NCBI RefSeq assembly: GCF_900112845.1
Contig: NZ_FONG01000027.1
Coordinates: forward strand, 57,071-121,070
Direction: 5' to 3'
From: Actinacidiphila alni
Lineage (GTDB): Bacteria > Actinomycetota > Actinomycetes > Streptomycetales > Streptomycetaceae
DNA length: 64,000 bases
Of the stretch, positions 53,754 through 63,432 are shown one piece after another (the stretch's first letter is position 1; every line of letters starts with the position of its first letter). A program made the position numbers and the translations under genes. The notes beneath the pieces were generated by a model. It saw nothing but the letters and a program-made list of their open reading frames with translations, was not told the origin of the DNA and searched no databases.

Positions 53754-54707
53754 TTAAGGCGGGGTGTCGTGCCAGAAACGCCGTCGGTACGCGGCCGGGC
53801 TGAGACCCGTGGCTCGTCGGAACTGTGCGCGCAGGTTTGCCGGCGTACCGAACCCAGTGATCGCGCCGACGTCCTCGACACTCAAGGACGTCGACTCCAG
53901 CAGTTCCTTCGCACGCTCGATGCGGCGCCGCTGGAGCCACGCCAGAGGTGTCGTCCCGGTGTGGGCGCGGAATCGTCGATGGAATGCTCGCGCCGACAGG
54001 TTCACATGTCCAGCCATCTGCTCGACCGTCACTGGACGGCTCAGCTCGTGCAGCATCCACTGCTGAGCGGCGGCCATCACGTCGTCTCCTGGAGGTTCCG
54101 GTGCCACCTCAACGAACTGACCTTGCCCGCCTTCCCGATTCAGCGGCGTCACGATCCTGCGGGCCACATGGTTGGCCACCGCAGGACCAAGGTCCTTGCG
54201 AAGCATGTGAAGCGCGAGGTCGACCCCGGCAGTGACACCACCGGAGGTGAGCACCGACCCGTTGTCGACGAAGAACGCGTCCCGCTCGATCGTCACGTCC
54301 GGGAACTGCTCGGCAAGGACATCCCAGAGCGACCAGTGCGTAGTCACTCGCAACCCTGCAAGCAACCCCGCCTGAGCGAGCGCGAACGCACCCGAACAGA
54401 TCGATACCATCTGCGCGCCTCGCGACGCCGCACGGCGGAGCTCGTCGAGTGCGATCGGATCGACCTGTGCTGATGCGGCGTTGGCCCATCCGGGCACGAC
54501 GACGATCTGGGCCGTTCGCAGGAGCGAGGTGTCGCCATCAGCCACGACCTGCATTCCCCCGGCAACAGCGACCACGAGGCCGCCGACCGAGCACGTCACC
54601 ACGTCATAGAACTCCGGCGCTTCGCGCGCGAAGACATGCATCGGAATGGCGAAGTCCAGTGGCAGCACGCCGTCGAGAAGCAGCACCACCATGCGCCTTC
54701 GAGGCAT
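53754..54707 (-). CDS. GlxA-type AraC regulator (DJ-1/PfpI plus HTH)
   Basis: 317 residues. The N-terminal 180 residues form a DJ-1/PfpI-like domain (VVLLLDGVLPLDFAIPMHVF, MVSICSGAFALAQAGLLAG). The C-terminal double HTH of AraC type is complete (ARAFHRRFRAHTGTTPLAWLQRRRIERAKELLE... FGTPANLRAQFRRATGLSPAAYRRRF). These proteins are transcription activators responding to small molecules. It is followed by the hydrolase gene 206 bases downstream. Confidence 0.93.
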   Translation of the reverse strand: MPRRRMVVLLLDGVLPLDFAIPMHVFAREAPEFYDVVTCSVGGLVVAVAGGMQVVADGDTSLLRTAQIVVVPGWANAASAQVDPIALDELRRAASRGAQMVSICSGAFALAQAGLLAGLRVTTHWSLWDVLAEQFPDVTIERDAFFVDNGSVLTSGGVTAGVDLALHMLRKDLGPAVANHVARRIVTPLNREGGQGQFVEVAPEPPGDDVMAAAQQWMLHELSRPVTVEQMAGHVNLSARAFHRRFRAHTGTTPLAWLQRRRIERAKELLESTSLSVEDVGAITGFGTPANLRAQFRRATGLSPAAYRRRFWHDTPP

Positions 54708-55156
54708 GTCATGATCCTATCGATTGGATCGATGCCGCCTCGGCAGCATTCGCTACAGGGAGCATTAGCCGTGCATGACGGGCCACGGACGGAAGTGCGG
54801 CGCAGAAATGCCACCATCCGCCGATCTTGCCGACAAGTGGCGCATTTATCGTCGTCACCGCCTTCTGACGCGCATTAGTCCAGAAGCGGTCGACGATAAA
54901 GACGACCTTCGGCTCGCGGGCTCCGCCATTCTTTACGCCCGTGACGATCACGCTCGGATGTGCGGTGACGCTCGCGCTGCCGTGCGGATTGGAACCATCC
55001 GCTCAAAGCAGCTTCACCGGCTCACATGTCAGGCCAGAGTTGCGCCGTAGATGAGCGTCAGGTCGAAGGTCTTAAACGGCACGTTCGCAGCGCTCGTGAG
55101 CTGGGCCGCCGTACGGAGGCAGCACCCGGCGTCGGACGGGCCATGACGACCGCTAC
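54708..55156. other. Gap without clear gene
   Basis: About 450 bases of mixed GC content. A minus-strand frame (54709-54951, GGAREPKVVFIVDRFW) may be the remnant of a gene, but it has no family match that I recognise. The promoter of the GlxA-type gene should lie at 54708-54780. Confidence 0.35.
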
Positions 55157-55808
55157 CTACCGTGCTGCCGAGGCCGTGGGCAAGATCGGCATCTCTTCGC
55201 GTAGGCACCAAGCAAGTGCCGCTGGCCACGGTCCGTATCCGTCCTGGGGCGTGACGTGACCAGCCGCAGGCAGCACGTCATATTCGAGCCCGAGCGCGGT
55301 GCTCCATCCCGTGGGGTCGCCAGGTGCGTAAGGGTCGGTCACCTAGATGACGACCCGTGGCAGCTTCTCCGACGCCGCGGCCAAGAGTTGCGGGTCGGCA
55401 GGATCCTGCCGAAACGCCTCGTTCCTGTCGGCTGCGCTGAAAAGCGTGGTCGCCGAGCGGAGACACCAGCAGCACCCGGATGACCCGAAGTTCCGCCGGC
55501 AGGCTGAGCGCGGCGCGTAGCCACAGGGCGCAGCCAAGGGAGTGGCACACCACTACTCGCTCACGGTTGCCGAGTTGAGCGAGTTCGGCGTACAGCAGGT
55601 CAAGCCACGCGCTCACCGACGGTTGCTCGGGGGCAGAAAGCTGCGGGTAGAGGACTTGCTCGCCGTGTTGACGCAACACCTCGGTCAGCCACCACATCCA
55701 GTGCTGGCGTGGGCGACGATGCTGCACACCGTGGACCATCAGGAAGCGCCGTGCAGGCGAGAGCAGCGGGGAACCAGGCGACCCGGTTGTCTCAGTCGTG
55801 CTGTTCAT
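55157..55808 (-). pseudogene. RBBP9/YdeN-type alpha/beta hydrolase, broken
   Basis: The frame from ATG 55808 encodes RRFLMVHGVQHRRPRQHWMWW and the nucleophile segment VVCHSLGCALWLRAA up to VLLVSPLGDHAF. The protein continues in another frame (FSAADRNEAFRQDPADPQLL) and, after an in-frame TAG near 55343, finishes with DPYAPGDPTG...GHVTPQDGYGPWP. One frameshift near 55450 and one stop therefore inactivate it. Confidence 0.8.
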
Positions 55809-55894
55809 CGGTCTCCTTGCTGACCTCTGCATGGATTGACGCGCGCCAGATGTCGACGACGGCGACCGTGCAGAGGGTTGTCGCACGGCCGTCG

Positions 55895-56281
55895 CTAGCC
55901 GACGACGCCCCTGGAGAGGTGGGAGTGCACGACCTTCCAGGCGCCATGCAATTCGATCATCACGATCGTCTGTCGGCCTCTTCGAGTCTCACCGGAGGGC
56001 ATCCGGAAACGCGGGAGATCTGTCACCCATGCCACATTGTTGCGGACGAATCCGGAGGGGTGGGACTCGATCTGGATGTCGGCCGGCTCGCTGGCTTCCA
56101 GCAGTTGGAGGAACTTCGCCAATGTGACTTCGAGCGGGAAGCTGCCGATGGTGTGCACGGCGGTATCGTCGGGTGTTGCGGCGTTCGCGCGTATGAACTC
56201 AGCATCCCGATGTAGATGGGCTCGTAGCCACTGTGTCGATAAGGCCAGGGCCTCGTGAGGGGCTGGTTGAACCTGCGGCAC
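55895..56281 (-). CDS. SnoaL-like (NTF2-fold) protein
   Basis: 128 residues from a GTG at 56281; the true start is uncertain because the upstream DNA belongs to a truncated SGNH hydrolase gene. The core ALSTQWLRAHLHRDAEFI, SHPSGFVRNNVAWVTDLPRF and HGAWKVVHSHLS is that of a small SnoaL/DUF4440 domain. Function unknown; often involved in polyketide tailoring or stress. Confidence 0.7.
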   Translation of the reverse strand: MPQVQPAPHEALALSTQWLRAHLHRDAEFIRANAATPDDTAVHTIGSFPLEVTLAKFLQLLEASEPADIQIESHPSGFVRNNVAWVTDLPRFRMPSGETRRGRQTIVMIELHGAWKVVHSHLSRGVVG

Positions 56282-57500
56282 GGTTTCTCCGTAAATGGTG
56301 TCCAGCAGCTGGTGCAGTCGCGCCGGTGCGCCAGCCGGTCGTCGTTGTCGTTCATGTCGTTCGCGACATGAAGGGTGATGACGCTGGGCTTGTGACGGGC
56401 CACTTCCGTTTGAGCGACGGATTCGAGTTCGTCGATCGTGTACCCCGGGTGGCCTTCGATCTCGTTGGCGCCCATCGAACCTGACCGCTGGGATCCGACC
56501 ATGTCGACCCGTCCCACGGTCGTTTTCAGCAGCGTCTGCATATCTGCTCGGCAGCCGTTGCCCGTACTGCTGCCGATCCCATACGTGATGGAGTCGCCGA
56601 ATGGCATCAGCCGAACACGCTCGGACTCCGCATTACGGCCGATGCACTGGTTCCCGCGGCCGCTCAGTCCTGTCGTCTGCGTAATCCAGCCCGCGATGCC
56701 GTCCGTCGCGACCGCGTCTGCGTAACTCTGCAGCGTGGACGCTTGAATGATGACACCGCACGTGATCCCACGGTAAATGATGCCAGCGCCCGAGTCGCCG
56801 TGCGTCGCGAGTCCCGGGGCCGTCCCGCTCGGGACCAGCCGGCAATGATTAGGGGCTGCCCCAGTCCCCGCAGCCAAGCTCATGGTCGCAGTCTTCATCA
56901 AGGTCGTCGGCTGCCCGGGATTTTCACTGGTCTCACCCCACCCGGAGATGGTCAGGGTGGGGCGGGGGTCGGAACCCCGGGCGACCCGAGGGTGCCGGTC
57001 CCGAGCCCCACCGACAGCGACGCCGGCACCGAACTGCTCAACTTGATCAGGGCTGCATCCGTCGTCGGGTGCAACACAAATTGCGCGGCACCATGGTCGA
57101 TGCCCTGACCCTGCCGCCGGCTGTTAAGCCGCAAGGTTGCATTGTCAGGAATATGGCTGCCTGCCCGGATCCGGCAATAATGCAGTGTTTCGCGGTCAAC
57201 TCCCACGTGGCGCTCCTCAACGTGCCGGCGCACCGGCACGCACCATTCACCTCGAACTGCGTGTCCCCGCGAATGACGATTGCGGCCTGCCCGTCATCGA
57301 TTGCCTGCGCGATTGGCGCAAAAGCGGTGTAAATTCCCAGGGGCATGGTGATCGCTGCGCCGCGGCGATCACCATGCGCAGCGGCACCCGTCGCTGTCCA
57401 TGGCTTTGCGAGCAGATGGGAAAAGTGTTGTCGCATTCTGCATCTACTCCTGAGCGAAACAAGTGGAAGCAGCACTGCCGGAACCTGGCTCGGCGAAAAC
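56270..57500 (-). pseudogene. Trypsin-like protease fused to SGNH hydrolase, broken by frameshifts
   Basis: Three frames together give a secreted serine protease: His in TAKHC (57250 region), Asp in HPTTDAALIKL (57050 region), then GWGET and Ser in HGDSGAGI (56800 region). The same frame as the Ser motif continues into an SGNH esterase (MPFGDSITYGIG, EGHPGYTIDEL, NDMNDNDD), which then shifts frame and stops at the border of the SnoaL-like gene. At least two frameshifts disrupt the gene. Confidence 0.75.
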
Positions 57501-57612
57501 AAGGCGCGCCGTGGCCGGCGCGATCCGGGGTCGCAGCTATTCCGCGGCCGAGTGGACCGGTCGCTACGCCACGTCCGGGACTCACGTCACGGCGCAGCTC
57601 GACCTGCCGCGG

Positions 57613-58173
57613 TCAGCTTGACCGTGCGGGCTGCAACCCCCGCGTTGCCGCAGGAGTGACGAGGGAAAGCCGTCCGGTGGTGACGTCGTAGGCGTAGCCG
57701 GACACCGTGACGGCGTCTGGGAGGAAGGGCGCATCGAGGATGCGCCGCACGTCCACGGGAACGGTTAGATGCGGATCGGTGACCGCGGTGTCGAGCAGCA
57801 CCTGATCGTCGTGCCCATCCGCGACGAACCCGGCCCGCAGGTCGTCGTCGGCCATCAGGCCGGAGCCACAGTCGGTGTGGTGGATGACAACGATCTCGAA
57901 CCAGTCCGCATCAGGGGTCTTCGTCCGGTGCAGGTAGCAGATCCAGGCAAGGTCTTCCAGGAAGGAAGGGTTCGCACGTCCGCCGACGGTGCGGGCGACG
58001 ATGGCGTCGCCGAGGTCGAGCTCAAGAATGCTGGACGGGTCCACCCGCGGGTCGATGCAGGTGAGGACGTAGACCTGCCGATTGGGCAAAAAAGGGATCG
58101 CCGGCACGCGTTCCCTGGCGTCCGTTGATGCGAAGTGCTCGTTGTGTTCCAGGAGGCGGGTGAAGCCAGTCAT
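57613..58173 (-). CDS. Beta-carbonic anhydrase-like protein
   Basis: 186 residues. Zinc ligands are seen in LTCIDPRVDP (Cys, Asp, Arg) and IHHTDCG (His, Cys). The segment GDAIVARTVGGRANPSFL matches beta-carbonic anhydrases. It is somewhat short. It should interconvert CO2 and bicarbonate in the cytoplasm, though related proteins with other roles exist. Confidence 0.8.
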   Translation of the reverse strand: MTGFTRLLEHNEHFASTDARERVPAIPFLPNRQVYVLTCIDPRVDPSSILELDLGDAIVARTVGGRANPSFLEDLAWICYLHRTKTPDADWFEIVVIHHTDCGSGLMADDDLRAGFVADGHDDQVLLDTAVTDPHLTVPVDVRRILDAPFLPDAVTVSGYAYDVTTGRLSLVTPAATRGLQPARSS

Positions 58174-58324
58174 CGAAATCCTCGTCCTCGGATCGTAGGA
58201 ATGCGGAGGCGGACGCGTGGTCGGCCGCCGCAGGCCTACTTCACAGCCCGATCCGGCGCCTCACAATGGGCGAGTCGTTCCTGGGTGCGCGACACCCGGC
58301 CGAACACCCACTGCCGACCGCTGC

Positions 58325-59152
58325 TCAGGTACGGAGGCCGGCCAGGCGGGCAGCGGTGGGCGATCCGGCGGGTGCGCCGATGACGACCAGTTGCTGTCCG
58401 TCGACTCCGCGCACGTCGAAGGACTGATAGTCCACGTCGAGGTCGCCGGCGCGGGAGTGGCGGAACCGTTTGGTCATGGTGCGCTTGACCCGCACGTCCT
58501 GGGAGTTCCAGAGCAGGTCGAAGTCCATGCTCCGGGCGCGCAGTTCGTCCACCAGAGCGAGGAGCGAGGCGCTGTCCGGCCACAGGCCAAGCGAGAAACG
58601 GAGATTGCCCACGACGTCGACGGCAATGTCGGACCAGTCCCGGTAGAAGCGGCGTCCGACCTCGTCCAGGAAGCACATTCGCGCGAAGTTGTCCCTGATC
58701 GTGAAGTCGGAATGGAGCGCTTCGGCCAACTCGTTACGGGCCAGTACACCGAGATCGTGGCCCAGCACGAGCGCGGGACTGCCGGCCAACTGGTCCAACA
58801 GTCCGCGCAACATCGCGCTGACGCCGAGGCTCGGGGGGCTCCCGATCACCAGCGCGACTTTGGCGAGACGGAACATGTGCTCTCGCTCGTCGGGCCCGAG
58901 CCGCAGCGCACGACCGAGCGCCTGCAGCACCTCCGGAGACGGGTGCTGCTCGCGGCCCTGTTCGAGCCGGGTGTAATAGTCCGCGCTGACACCCGCCAGG
59001 ATTGCCACCTCTTCCCGGCGAAGCCCCGGCACCCGGCGCAATCCGTCAGCGGTGAATCCCGCGCGCTCCGGGGCCACCGCGGCGCGACGTGCGCGCAGGA
59101 ACCCTCCAAGTCCGCTCCCGGCTGTCTCCGCACCTTCCGCGACATCGCCCAC
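58325..59152 (-). CDS. MmyB-type XRE regulator
   Basis: 275 residues. HTH segment GLRREEVAILAGVSADYYTRLEQGRE and the C-terminal ligand domain of the MmyB/SCO-type family (FDLLWNSQDVRVKRTMTKRFRHSRAGDLDVDYQSFDV). These regulators often control a neighbouring oxidoreductase gene. There is none directly adjacent here except the carbonic anhydrase in the same direction. Confidence 0.9.
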   Translation of the reverse strand: MGDVAEGAETAGSGLGGFLRARRAAVAPERAGFTADGLRRVPGLRREEVAILAGVSADYYTRLEQGREQHPSPEVLQALGRALRLGPDEREHMFRLAKVALVIGSPPSLGVSAMLRGLLDQLAGSPALVLGHDLGVLARNELAEALHSDFTIRDNFARMCFLDEVGRRFYRDWSDIAVDVVGNLRFSLGLWPDSASLLALVDELRARSMDFDLLWNSQDVRVKRTMTKRFRHSRAGDLDVDYQSFDVRGVDGQQLVVIGAPAGSPTAARLAGLRT

Positions 59153-59409
59153 GGGTCCAACGTTAACCCGCCCCAGCGCGCGAAAGGGTCGGCAGGGAGG
59201 TCGTGCGCCGAGGAGTGCGGACTGCCCGGGTCCGCGGATCCTTGCTCCCGTTGTGGGCGGTGCGGGCTCGGAGCTGCCGGTCCGCCACGGGGAGGGAGTC
59301 CGAGGTCGCCGATACCGGCCTGGCCGACGCGGGTGGTGCTACATCGCCCGGGCTGTTTGCTGATCTTGAGTGTCGAAGCCGAACCCGAACAGCAACCCTG
59401 AAAGGCCGG

Positions 59410-59775
59410 TCAGTCCGCGGTACCGGTTTGCGCGCGTTCGCGGAAGTCGATGATGGCGTCGCCATGGTCTCTGGCCCAGGTGGTGAGCCCCTCGATGGGG
59501 TCGATCAAGGTGCGGCCGAGGTCGGAGAGGCGGTACTCGATCTTTCGCGGCGTCGCGGCATGGCGTTCGACGAGGCCATAGTCCTGGAGCCGGCGCAGCG
59601 TCTGGGTGAGTACCTTGCGCGAGACCCCGCCGATCAGGTCGATCAGTTCGCCGTGCCGACGAGGCTTCTTGCTCAGACCGTGGAGAACGAGCACGGCCCA
59701 CTTGTTGGAGACGATCTCGACCGCCAGACGGGTCGGGCAGTCGGCCAGGAAGACATATCCAGCCCTGTTCTGCAT
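59410..59775 (-). CDS. HxlR-family regulator
   Basis: 121 residues from ATG 59775. The N-terminal Cys in LADCPTRLAVEIVSNKWAVLVL and the winged helix (GVSRKVLTQTLRRLQDYGLVERHA) are typical of HxlR regulators. It is divergent from the quinone-oxidoreductase gene 86 bases away, and it likely represses that gene, with the Cys as redox sensor. Confidence 0.9.
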   Translation of the reverse strand: MQNRAGYVFLADCPTRLAVEIVSNKWAVLVLHGLSKKPRRHGELIDLIGGVSRKVLTQTLRRLQDYGLVERHAATPRKIEYRLSDLGRTLIDPIEGLTTWARDHGDAIIDFRERAQTGTAD

Positions 59776-59861
59776 GAGATCCAGGGTACCTGGAGGTAAC
59801 CGACGACTGCCTAGCGTGGTGGCCACGTCAGAGAACCAGCATCAGACACTGAGGAGTCACC

Positions 59862-60848
59862 ATGCCACGAGTCGTCGTCTTCGACGAGTTCGGCGGACCC
59901 GAGGTCCTGCGCATCGTCGCCGATCCTGCCGTCGAGCCCGAGGCCGGGGAGGTCCGAGTCAGAATCGAGGCGTTCGCCGTCAATCCGCTCGACGCGATGA
60001 TGCGTTCGGGCACCTCACCGGCCCCCGTGCCGCTGCCGCATGCGCGCCTGGGCATCGAAGCGACCGGCGTCATCGACGCCGTAGGCCCCGAGGTCGTCGG
60101 ACATCGGGTCGGTGATCCAGTCATCATCACCGCGATCCCCAACGCGAGCGTTCGCGGCAGCTACGCCGACTACACCACGATCCCCGCCAGCGCGGTCATC
60201 CCGAGGCCGGCCGGCCTCGACATTCCACAAGCGGCAGCGATCTGGGTCGCCTACTCCACCGCCTACGGCGCCCTGGTCGAGGAGGCGAAGATGAGACCGG
60301 CCGATCTCGTGCTCATCTCCGGCGCCTCAGGTGCCGTCGGCCGCTCGGCGATGCAGATCGCCAACCAGCTCGGCGCGGTACCCATCGCCATCACCCGGCA
60401 CGCCGCGAGATCCGACGAACTACGCTCCGCCGGTGCTGCCGCCGTGATCTCGACTGACCACGAAGACATCGTGGACGCCGTTCACCGCCGCACCAGTGGT
60501 GCCGGCGTCGACATCGTCCTCGACCTCGTCCGCGGCCCCGGCCAGCACGACCTGCTGAAAGCCACTCGTCCCGGCGGAATCTTGGTGGCAGCCGGCTACC
60601 TCGATCCTCGTCCCACACCCGATTTCGGTGACACACCGGTCACTGTCATCAACTACCGAGGCTTCGATCACCTCTCCGATCCCGCGGTGGTAGGGCGTAT
60701 GGCGGCCTTCCTCAGTGCCGGGGTCAGCCTGGGTGCGCTGCAACCCGCGATCGATGAGGTGTTCCCCCTCAACGACGTCGTCGAAGCACACCGCCGGTTC
60801 GACAAGGGACTGCACGCCGGCAAGAAGATCGTCCTCACCACCACCTAA
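59862..60848 (+). CDS. NADP-dependent quinone oxidoreductase/zinc-less alcohol dehydrogenase
   Basis: 328 residues. The MDR fold is complete: VVVFDEFGGPEVLRI, HARLGIEATGVIDAVG, the cofactor segment ISGASGAVGRSAMQIANQLG and the C-terminal AHRRFDKGLHAGKKIVL. No zinc ligands, so it belongs to the quinone reductase type. The divergent HxlR gene is its probable repressor. Confidence 0.9.
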   Translation: MPRVVVFDEFGGPEVLRIVADPAVEPEAGEVRVRIEAFAVNPLDAMMRSGTSPAPVPLPHARLGIEATGVIDAVGPEVVGHRVGDPVIITAIPNASVRGSYADYTTIPASAVIPRPAGLDIPQAAAIWVAYSTAYGALVEEAKMRPADLVLISGASGAVGRSAMQIANQLGAVPIAITRHAARSDELRSAGAAAVISTDHEDIVDAVHRRTSGAGVDIVLDLVRGPGQHDLLKATRPGGILVAAGYLDPRPTPDFGDTPVTVINYRGFDHLSDPAVVGRMAAFLSAGVSLGALQPAIDEVFPLNDVVEAHRRFDKGLHAGKKIVLTTT

Positions 60849-60986
60849 CGGCGTGGCAGACAGGTAATCCGCCGACGCTCACACCACAGGTCTTCGCGCC
60901 TTACAACGGCTAACAAATGAGGTGAATCGGTCCTGGTGGCCGTGTCTGGCTTATGAGTTGGGCGTTGGGCCGGTCGTGGGGGTCTC

Positions 60987-61170
60987 GCGCCGTGGGTCGC
61001 GTCGGATGAGCTTTGGGAGCGGATCGAGCCGCTGCTGCCGAGGAGGGAGCGGCGGGTTCGGTATCCGGGCCGTGGGCCGGTGCCGGACCGTGAGGTGCTG
61101 TGCGGCATCCTGTTCGTGCTCCACACCGGCATCCAGTAGGAGCACCTGCGGGCCGATATGTCTGTCTGAC
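60987..61170 (+). pseudogene. IS5-like transposase N-terminal remnant
   Basis: The reading PWVASDELWERIEPLLP...GRGPVPDREVLCGILFVLHTGI matches the start of IS5-type transposases. Where relatives have Pro-Trp, the sequence reads CAG TAG, so there is a stop at 61137-61139. Similarity ends shortly after (EHLRAD). The rest of the element is missing. Confidence 0.7.
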
Positions 61171-61321
61171 CTGCGCAACTGGCAACTTGGCGCCCAGCTT
61201 GTCGGCCGCCTCGCAGGCTTCGCTGGCCCGGCTCCGGTCCCCGGGGAATCCGGAAAGGTTATCGGCAAGTTATGACGACCTCGCAGCTGCCGCCGCGGCA
61301 CCCAACGTGCCGCAACCGGGC

Positions 61322-61707
61322 TTACCGATCCTGGATGTCCGGCAAGGTCGTATCCGAGGCGGCGTAGAGGAACTGCAGGAGCTTGCCGTATGCCTCGCTA
61401 TGCGCTGTATCACTCTCTGCATGGTGCTGCGGGGTTTCCGACCCATTGTCAACCGCGTGGAACCAGTCGATGACTGCGCCGAAAAATGGCACCAAAGCGC
61501 CTGTTGCCGCTTGCGCTGCAGTGCCCATCTCGCTGGGACCTTCCACGAAAACGATGTGCTGAAGGCGGTCGAGCTGGCGGTTCAGTGCTCGTGCTTCGTT
61601 CCAGAGGCGGCGAGCGGTCTGGCGGCGCTCTTCTCGTTCCTCGGGAGGGTCGCTCTCTTCGATGCCTCCGAGTTTGATGCTCGCCTCGGTCAGCGTTCCG
61701 TGTACTA
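61322..61707 (-). pseudogene. Hypothetical gene cut at its 5' end by the IS
   Basis: The minus-strand frame from the IS border to 61322 encodes a helical, charged protein (REERRQTARRLWNEARALNRQL, then AATGALVPFFGAVIDWFHAVDNG). Its 5' part is cut off at 61707, where the IS terminal repeat begins. The matching 5' part is not seen beyond 62578. Confidence 0.5.
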
Positions 61708-62577
61708 AAGGGTGTTGCAGAAGGGCTGGTTCTGGGCATTTTTCCCATATGGGTGGGGTGTTGAGAGCTGAGCGGGTGTGGGTGGAGACGTTCACCGGGC
61801 TGCGGGTTGAGCAGTTCGGCAGGCTGCTGCAGGTGGTGCGTGAGCGGGGCGGCGAGGGCCCGCGGTTGGGCCGACCGTGGTGTCTGCCGCTGGCCGAGCG
61901 GGTACTGCTGGTAGCGGTGTACTACCGCACGAATCTGACGATGCGGCAGCTGGCGCCGCTATTCGGTGTCTCCACGGCGACGGTGTGCCGAGTGGTACAG
62001 AAGCTGGGGCCGCTGTTGGCACTCGAGCCTGTCCCCCGCAGCCAAGAAGGCGTCGAGCGGTTGTGGATCGTGGACGGCACGCTCATTCCGGTCCGCGACC
62101 GGAGTGTCGCGGCTTCCTCGAAGAACTACCGGTTCTCGGCGAACGTGCAGGTCATCATCGATGCCGACACACGCCCGGTCGTCACCACCGCCCGCCCGGC
62201 ACCAGGCAACCGCGCCGACGCGCAGGTCTGGCGTGCCTCCGGCCTGCCCGAACAGTGCCAGAACGCGGTCGTGCTCGGCGACGGCGCTTACATCAACACC
62301 GGCCTTGTCGTCCCCCACCGAAAACGTCCCGGACGCCCCCTGCTGCCCGGCGAGGAAGCCGACAACGCCGAACACCGAAGAGTCCGCGCCCGCGTCGAGC
62401 ACGCCTTCGCCCGCATGAAGACCTACAAGATCCTCCGCGACTGCCGACAAAAAGGCCCCGGCCTCCACCACGCCGTCCAGGCCGTCGCCCACATGCACAA
62501 TCTCGCCCTGAGCGCATGAACACCACCACCTGGCACCGACGCCAGCCTGCCCACGAACCCCCTTCTGCAACACCCTT
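61708..62577 (+). mobile_element. Complete IS element (IS5-family-like)
   Basis: 870 bases bounded by perfect 18-base inverted repeats, AAGGGTGTTGCAGAAGGG at 61708-61725 and its complement at 62560-62577. The element is flanked by TA on both sides (61706-61707 and 62578-62579), a likely target duplication. It carries a single transposase gene in plus orientation. It appears intact and possibly still mobile. Confidence 0.85.
61749..62519 (+). CDS. IS5-family-like DDE transposase
   Basis: 256 residues from ATG 61749. HTH region MRQLAPLFGVSTATVCRVVQKL, first Asp in WIVDGTLIPV, second Asp in VVLGDGAYINTG and Glu in RARVEHAFARMKTYKIL are the DDE catalytic set. It fills the IS between the repeats without frameshift. 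Confidence 0.9.
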   Translation: MGGVLRAERVWVETFTGLRVEQFGRLLQVVRERGGEGPRLGRPWCLPLAERVLLVAVYYRTNLTMRQLAPLFGVSTATVCRVVQKLGPLLALEPVPRSQEGVERLWIVDGTLIPVRDRSVAASSKNYRFSANVQVIIDADTRPVVTTARPAPGNRADAQVWRASGLPEQCQNAVVLGDGAYINTGLVVPHRKRPGRPLLPGEEADNAEHRRVRARVEHAFARMKTYKILRDCRQKGPGLHHAVQAVAHMHNLALSA

Positions 62578-62769
62578 TAGGGCGTGTATCGAAAGTGCAT
62601 CCGGATCAGTGACTGACGCGGTTGTGAAGAGTTGATCTACTGCTCTGGCAGTAGGGGCTCGTGCGGTTGCGGTAATGGGGAAGTACCCGCAGGAGCATGA
62701 AGACCCGCGCCGGGCTCGGGGGCGAGGCTGGGCAGCTTCGTTTCCGCTCTGATCTGGGGTGTTCTGCTG

Positions 62770-63432
62770 ATGGCAGCTTTGTTGTACCGGCCGGGCCGGG
62801 GTGCCTTCCGCCACCGGTGGCTCGTGATGGTGCTGTGGCTGGCGGTCGTCGGGGGTGTGGCGGCGGCTGCTGCTCAGGCTCCGGCGGCCCCGCCGGACGA
62901 TGACACCATTCCTGGCACCGAGCTTCAGCAGGCGAACGATCTGCTGGAGCGGGATTTCCACGCGAACGCGGACGGTGCGAGCGCGCAGTTGGTGTTCGTA
63001 GCGCCGGACGGGCGCAAGGTCACGGCTTCGGCTTACGAGAAGGCGATCGGCGAGGCGGCGGATTCCTCGCAGGTGGCCGGTGCGAGTGATCCGTTCGCCG
63101 ATCACACGGTGAGCGAGGACGGTTCCACGGCGCTGGCGACCGTGAACTACACGGCTGTCTCGGACGATCTCACCACGGGCACAAGGACGCGTTGCAGGAC
63201 GCTGTCGACCGGGGGCACGCGGCGGGGCTCACGGTCGAGATCGGTGGCAACGCGCTGCACACCGCTCCGTCGGAGGGGGCCGGGGTGATCGTGAGTGTGG
63301 CGATCGCCGCGCTCGTGCTGGTGCTGACGTTCGGGTCGCTGGTGGCGGCCGGGCTGCCGTTGCTGACGGCAGCGATCGGGGTGGGTCTGAGCCTCGCCGC
63401 GATCATGGCCCTCTCCAGTGCTCTGGGGTTGC
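62770..63432 (+). pseudogene. MMPL-family transporter, frameshifted and truncated
   Basis: The frame from ATG 62770 has a first membrane helix (WLVMVLWLAVVGGVAAAA) and the extracytoplasmic domain of MMPL proteins. Near 63175 the reading shifts by one base and continues as HKDALQDAVDRGHAAG, then VIVSVAIAALVLVLTFGSLVAAGLPLL. It ends at IMALSSALGL near 63432, where unrelated DNA begins. Intact relatives have about 700 residues. Confidence 0.8.
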
